From Polytrichum commune (taxonomy: Eukaryota; Streptophyta; Polytrichopsida; Polytrichales; Polytrichaceae): a stretch of 64,000 nt of DNA. The translations under genes and the position numbers were made by a program. Within the stretch, counting starts at the first letter, position 1; every line of letters starts with the position of its first letter. Shown in pieces: positions 59,101 through 64,000 of the stretch. The notes under the pieces were generated by a model. It saw only the letters and a program-made list of their open reading frames with translations, was not told where the DNA came from and did not search any database. The DNA lies in assembly GCA_950295325.1 (NCBI GenBank), contig OX485804.1, positions 11,160,001 through 11,224,000 on the forward strand, given 5' to 3'.

Positions 59101-59419
59101 TTAGAAGCAACTGGACAGGTACACTTCCTATACATGCCTAAAGACAATAATCATGGCATAATTTTGGTTACTCCTGAATTCAGAATCTCGTATTGCAGTT
59201 TGCAAGAGAGGTATTGCAACTGGGAAAATCGCCGGCAGACGCCCCTGTCACGGTGCATTGCCTGGTGGAAGGTACTTGCAATCTGGTAGGGCATATCAAG
59301 AATTTTTATCTTGTGTATTTTGGGGTGTCAACTTTATCCTCGATGTAGACACTGACTGTAGTTTGCTGTGTTGTTATCATGTAGGTACGTATGAATGGGC
59401 ATCAGCTGGGTCCATTTGA
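53196..59419 (+). CDS. Large Ser-rich plant protein with conserved KSLAWDKAFF module, 10 exons
   Basis: Exons 53196-53394, 53681-53884, 54277-54501, 54611-55000, 55111-55319, 55411-55729, 55906-56339, 56533-59118, 59199-59271 and 59385-59419 join in phase to 1557 residues. The best conserved block is LRKSLAWDKAFFTDEGVLDN (195-214), spanning intron 3; it recalls an uncharacterised plant-specific family of basic, Ser/Pro-rich proteins, some possibly microtubule-associated. That link is from memory and weak. The rest is low complexity: Ser, Pro and Lys-rich, with SRRMSIMSKKVK, a Gln run coded near 55435-55465, three 30-residue repeats (54673-54942) and four 12-residue repeats (58015-58158). Exon 8 alone codes 862 residues. 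The end, GTYEWASAGSI, follows a short conserved-looking FAREVLQLGKSPADAP block. No membrane segment, signal peptide or catalytic motif was seen. Function unknown. Confidence 0.8.
54673..54942 (+). repeat. Three 90-bp coding repeats in exon 4 of the Ser-rich gene
   Basis: Units start at 54673, 54763 and 54853 with exactly 90-bp spacing and keep the reading frame. Each encodes 30 residues patterned as (P/S)E(L/S)xxLxxVxE, then a V(V/I)-rich middle and a (T/S)A-rich end. The first two share LWNV; the third has diverged to LSDV. Confidence 0.85.
58015..58158 (+). repeat. Four 36-bp coding repeats in exon 8 of the Ser-rich gene
   Basis: Units at 58015, 58051, 58087 and 58123 encode VIDSKPAWDCSP-type 12-mers (residues about 1155-1202). 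The first three are almost identical at the DNA level; the fourth has changed to VIDNNPAWNKSH. The core IDxxPAW is kept in all four. Confidence 0.9.
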
Positions 59420-62400
59420 CTACACCAATCTCAAGTACATAAATTCTGGCATTTCAACCTGATCACCGAACTGGTTACTTAGGTTATGAAATTAAGGTCC
59501 TGGCATTCAACAGCTAGTTGATCAACATGCTTCCGCAGAGTATTAATCGTATTATTTCAGGGAAATCAAGTGCATCTTGGTTGCTGGAAGGTCACTTTGA
59601 CATCCAGAATTTCTCTAGAGCTCGAAAAATGGAATGCATGCCTGGCAGTTGCAGCTGTGCATGTATATTTGTTCATCCTACCTATCAATCTACGTCTCCC
59701 CATTGGAGTCGTCTACAAACCAGGCTGTGCATGTCAAACTAGAAATGAAAAGGGTGGACTTGGCATTGGATTCTGTTTAATCTTCCAATTTACCAGAATG
59801 GACCATATAAAACTGCAGCAATTCTGAACAAATTTAAGTTTCGTAAATGCAGTCAATCTACGAGAGTCCTTCAAGCTGATTGTTTATGTATGTCTTCACA
59901 ACTCGAGATGGCCCGGAATGTTGTCCTGCACCCGTCATGGATCGCCTCATATCCCAGGATGGGGACCAGAGCAAGCCTATGTAATAAAGCGAGGCGCCGG
60001 AAACATGGTTCAATGCTTCAGTTGTGCTGTTCCCCACTCCTGGTAGTCTTCATCAACATGTTCATGTATGATGGCTTTCCACTTCTGACGTTGGCAATTT
60101 GAAGTCAAAAGTGCTCTAATGGGCTTTATATATTGTAAATGAAACTAAAATGATGCTGTAAATGATATTTTGTATCATATAAGACGAATGCACAATGTCT
60201 CAGTACTTGACTTGGCTTCTTACGTTTTGCAGGATGCCGTGATTTCACATCAAAATGTCGATAGGAATTGTTACTTTTTGGCATAACCGGTTCAAATTTC
60301 ATGCAGTGAACATGACAGAAATTTTCTTCTTTGTTCAAAGTACCAAATCATTCCAGACGCCCTTTGTTTTGTGTTTCCTGCTCAAAGTCCAAGTGGAAAA
60401 TTAAAAGCCATCATACAGAGCTACCGATTTGCCCATTAGGTTCACAATCCTGCCTGTGTTGTGGCAAGGACCAGAGTTAGCAAAGTGTATACCCTAAACA
60501 TGAAGTTTTTTATACTGTTTGCCTACCGGAGTTGCCTAACTTCAAAAACACAATCAAAATTCTCAGAAACATGATGAATTGCATGTAGTTAATTAGGGGT
60601 CTGGGTAGTGATCGGTCGTCTACAAACTGTCAACAACTTCGTGATTGGATTGTATGATTCATCACAAATTGAAATGCCAGTTGAAGAACTCATGGCCAAA
60701 TTTCAAAAATTCACCAGCAACTTGTATCTAGTGACTAGAATCGTTTGAAAAGTGCCCTATGTAGTGGTCTAAATTGAGGTACTAAACAATTGGGTGTAAC
60801 AAATACTGCCTGATGGGCTGCTCAACTACAGTTACTAGAGCAAGCAATCAACTAGGAATGTTGAAGGAGATTGCCTTTAGAAATTGCCTTTAGAGAATGG
60901 TATTTCCCTCTAGCTCAGATGTAATATTAGGTAGTCCTAAGTCTTTCTAGACCATCTAGTCCAACTAGACCATCATGTTGATATTAGCCTCTATTTCACA
61001 AAGACCATTGCACTCGGTCACTTCAAGGAATTAGCCTTTTTGACATCATCTCGATGTACTTTAAGTCCCATAAGCATGTTGGCTTCTTGGACTTTTCAAT
61101 CAATTTCATTTCATGACACTACATGAACAACACTCTTATATATTATTCATTCTCTGAAACTTCCACCATGCACAAAACATAAGACTTGTGTGAACATCCT
61201 TCTTTCTAGGACCTAGTGCTAAGATCAAATTTGTATACAGTTTTTCACCTATATATACATTCGTATACATGTGTATTTTTAGTCAATCTAGTCAACTATG
61301 ATCCTAACTTAACCATGCTTTATATCTATAGCACTCTTCTAATCAATGTAATACATATGTTGTAGGTGAGAATCCTTTTCATTCACATATAAATAAACAT
61401 CGATTTCTCACAAATATGTTATTGTTGAATATTTGGTTGCCTTTGTCACATGTTGTCCTCATTTTGCCTAGGGGCTTGGACTCATACCACATGCTAACAT
61501 GAGTGTAAAAGGGGTAATATTTGAGGCATTAGTGTACATTGTATACATAAGGTTGATGTGTAATGTTTCTTTAGTGTGTACATTAAGAAAAGGTTGTTAA
61601 GGGGGGCCTAAGGTTTAGGGAGTTTCTTGACAATAGATGTGTTAGTTCATCCAATTCACAATTCCATCCAATATTATCATATGGTAATAGTCCTCACTGA
61701 CTACCCTATTCCTTCTTGTTGGGATTTGCATTTGGGTTCTAGGTTCTTACATACTAAAGGTTGTTGGAGCTCCCTTGAGTTTTGCTCTCTAGATTGTGGC
61801 TAAGTTTGTTTGATATAAATATCAAATTACATGCTATATATGGATGATAAAAGTTCAATGACTCATTAATTCAAAAATGCACGTGGATTGTATATGTAAT
61901 AAAGGCCTACTTAATTCATGATTCATATTTTTGTAAATGTAGTGAAGCAATTTGTCACATTAAATTGAAAAGCTTAGCATAAATCCATGACTCCGTTTTC
62001 TAACATGCCGTTAGTACGTATATAATTGTTTTTCTTAATCTTCTCATATGTAAGGGATTTGATTACATAGTGACCCACACGCACACTTCATTTAGGGTTC
62101 CAATGAAGAGTTTATCTCCATGCCATTTTGCATGTTGCATCAAGCCATTGTCCTAAATATGTATTCTAGTAACTTGTAGATTAATTTAATATTGTATGAA
62201 TTTTGTATAGATTCTGAATTTAGATCATGAAATATGATTTTCCCACATCACAAGAGTGAATTCAACTTCCACACATGCATGGAATATTATTATCCTTAAG
62301 TCATACCCATTGTTTCTTTTTTTGGAAAGAAAAAAAATAGGTTAAGAGATAATTCAATCTCCCATCTTAGAGCCACTTTAAGTATTCTTTGTGATAAAAA

Positions 62401-62640
62401 CATGAAGGTGGAAAGGTTTATGAGGGGAGTGCTATCATTTGAGCAGTGAGCAATGAGCAATAAATGGTAATTTATGGGAAAGTTGCTATGGTAATTTATA
62501 GCTATTTAGATTTTTGTAGATCGTAATTTAGCCTAGATTAGAACCTTTACCAACACTTGGCATTAGTTTTGTCCTAGATACCGACATAATTAGTTCTAAA
62601 CATTGAAAGCAACTACCCAAATAAATTAAAAATAGCCTAA
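59420..62640. other. 3' flank and intergenic, no gene seen
   Basis: Downstream of the Ser-rich gene. Open frames at 59518-60102 have no recognisable content and probably represent 3' flank. The rest is AT-rich, with no tandem or inverted repeat of note beyond a short repeated GATTGCCTTTAGAAATTGCC-type segment at about 60870-60895. Confidence 0.5.
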
Positions 62641-62648
62641 GTAAAATT

Positions 62649-62715
62649 CAAAGGTAGCGCTACCTTTGCTCTTGAAAGAGCATCAAACTGGTACGCGCCG
62701 GTTTGATGCTCTTTT
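62649..62715. repeat. Perfect 20-bp palindrome next to a 17-bp hairpin
   Basis: 62649-62668 is a perfect palindrome, CAAAGGTAGCGCTACCTTTG. Just after it, 62675-62691 (AAAGAGCATCAAACTGG) pairs with 62698-62714 (CCGGTTTGATGCTCTTT) over 17 positions with one T-G wobble and a 6-nt loop. A competing small hairpin (GCTCTTGAAAGAGC, 62668-62681) overlaps the left arm. Confidence 0.85.
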
Positions 62716-64000
62716 GAGAAGGTCATTCCGGGCTTGTTACTTAATGATAAGATGCCTACAAACTACTCTACTTACTAACGTCTTCATTTCCCTCCTCTAC
62801 CTTGTCATCTACAAAAGGGTTGCAAAGCCTCTGTTTGGACCTTCGATGGACATGTGTCAAGGTGACCGTTATAACCTTAGTGACACACTCTGCATATGGA
62901 GGCACCAACTTCATGTTGGGAGGTGATGAAGTGTCTAGTATTATGCTTCTCCTCATCACACCAAAATAAACATTTAGATGCATGAATACTTTCAAAGCAC
63001 AAAATAGGTTGGATGGACATCAATTAACATGTGCTTAAATAAACTATAATACCAAAGAAAACACACAACATAGATGTAATACCTCTTTTAAAAATGTATA
63101 CATATAGTGAGGTCATGCATCTTATTGAGTTTGTTGTGGTTGCACACGAGTAGTCAATTTTTTGAGTTTTTCATACTATAGTCCTTAAAATGTCATTTCT
63201 AACTATTTTATCTTAGTTTGGTAAAGTGTATTTTTTTGCAGTATATTATAATAAGATACAACATTTGATTGTTAGTGCTTTTAGAATTCCATGGTAGTAG
63301 ATGACATTTACACACTGTGTAGTTTGTCAACTACAAACACATGGGTTGAAATTCCTTTTATATACCCTTGTACCTTGTCAATTTGGCTAGCATATTCCTT
63401 ATTGCTCACAATTTCCTACTAATCACTCATAAGTTACCGCTCAACGCCCATAAGTTACCACTCATCACCTTAGCTTCCCTTGAGAAATTGCACATGATTG
63501 CAAGCACTTTAGTTGAAATGAAGTTCATGGCTCGATGGCTAAGATGGTGGTATGTAGTGTACTCTAGGTAGTTACTCAATATTTATCTTTAAATTCACTT
63601 AATAAAGGCTCATTTTCTCTTGTTGGAAAGACACTTTGCTTGATTTATGTTTAGTTTAATCAACAAACACATGTTGGTTGGGGGATTTCTTTGAGAAAAT
63701 CACTACAAGGATATCTTAAAAACCCACGGCAAAGGAATGTGTTAAGATACTCACATTTATGCAATGAGTATTATTGTATATGTATACAAAGATTGCAACA
63801 TGGATAGATAATAGGCCCTATTTAGTACACATGACACACATCATTCTAACATACCAATGATTTGATTGAAAATCTACACAAGTTCAGAAAAGGCATTCTC
63901 TTTACTTCATGAAACCAACAATAATTTATAGCTCGTAATTCAACTTTTATACAAACTTTAGTAACTTGGGAAAAATAAAATAAACAAGATTCTGCATAAT
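62716..64000. other. Intergenic, no gene seen
   Basis: AT-rich DNA to the end of the window. Open frames at 62666 and 63368 have no recognisable content. A short repetition of TAAGTTACC with CTCA-type linkers lies at about 63420-63470. Confidence 0.5.

Noticed and set aside
58644..59147. 167-residue minus-strand open frame
   Set aside because: Antisense to exon 8 of the Ser-rich gene; no recognisable content.
1..64000. CRISPR array, bacterial operon or organelle insertion
   Set aside because: The tandem repeats have no unique regular spacers, genes are spliced and eukaryotic, and no plastid or mitochondrial gene order was seen.

Overview
The window is nuclear DNA of a land plant. It holds seven intron-containing protein genes with GT-AG introns, most of them in plant-typical families: a type-I pectinesterase with a PMEI pro-region, a plastid-type methyltransferase with a zinc-ribbon-like N-terminus, and a plant DUF676 esterase. 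Gene spacing (about one gene per 9 kb), AT-rich intergenic DNA and short decayed transposons fit a medium-sized plant genome. I lean towards a seed-free plant (moss, other bryophyte or lycophyte) from the style of the pectinesterase and zinc-knuckle proteins, but the sequence does not prove this.

Layout. 1-2211: intergenic DNA with dispersed-repeat copies. 2212-8288 (+): 11-exon DUF676 alpha/beta-hydrolase, with a fourfold tandem repeat in intron 1. 8289-18055: about 10 kb without a recognisable gene, holding MITE-like elements, two dispersed-repeat families and local duplications. 18056-20566 (+): two-exon pectinesterase. 20567-24689: intergenic DNA with a 1.4-kb foldback element and a 541-bp inverted-repeat element that ends about 425 bp before the next gene. 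24690-27989 (+): eight-exon SAM methyltransferase. 29133-31460 (-): five-exon glycine-rich CCHC zinc-knuckle protein with an eIF4B-like motif. 34868-41007 (-): 14-exon RNA polymerase III subunit RPC82/RPC3. 41273-42355 (+): two-exon complex I NDUFA5 subunit, head-to-head with RPC82 across 265 bp. 42356-53195: mostly empty DNA with hairpins and inverted repeats. 53196-59419 (+): ten-exon, 1557-residue Ser-rich plant protein. 59420-64000: no gene seen; a palindrome/hairpin cluster near 62.65 kb.

For each gene I joined the exons by reading splice sites and checking that phase is kept across every junction and that the product matches its family end to end. The seven genes do not form a pathway; they are independent housekeeping and cell-wall genes. 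The only clear regulatory coupling is the shared RPC82/NDUFA5 promoter interval. I found no CRISPR array, no rRNA or tRNA gene, no intact transposase and no recognisable LTR retrotransposon. The most unusual material is structural: long inverted repeats, a Tourist-like MITE family, intronic tandem repeats that duplicate splice-acceptor-like sequence, and internal protein repeats in the large Ser-rich gene.
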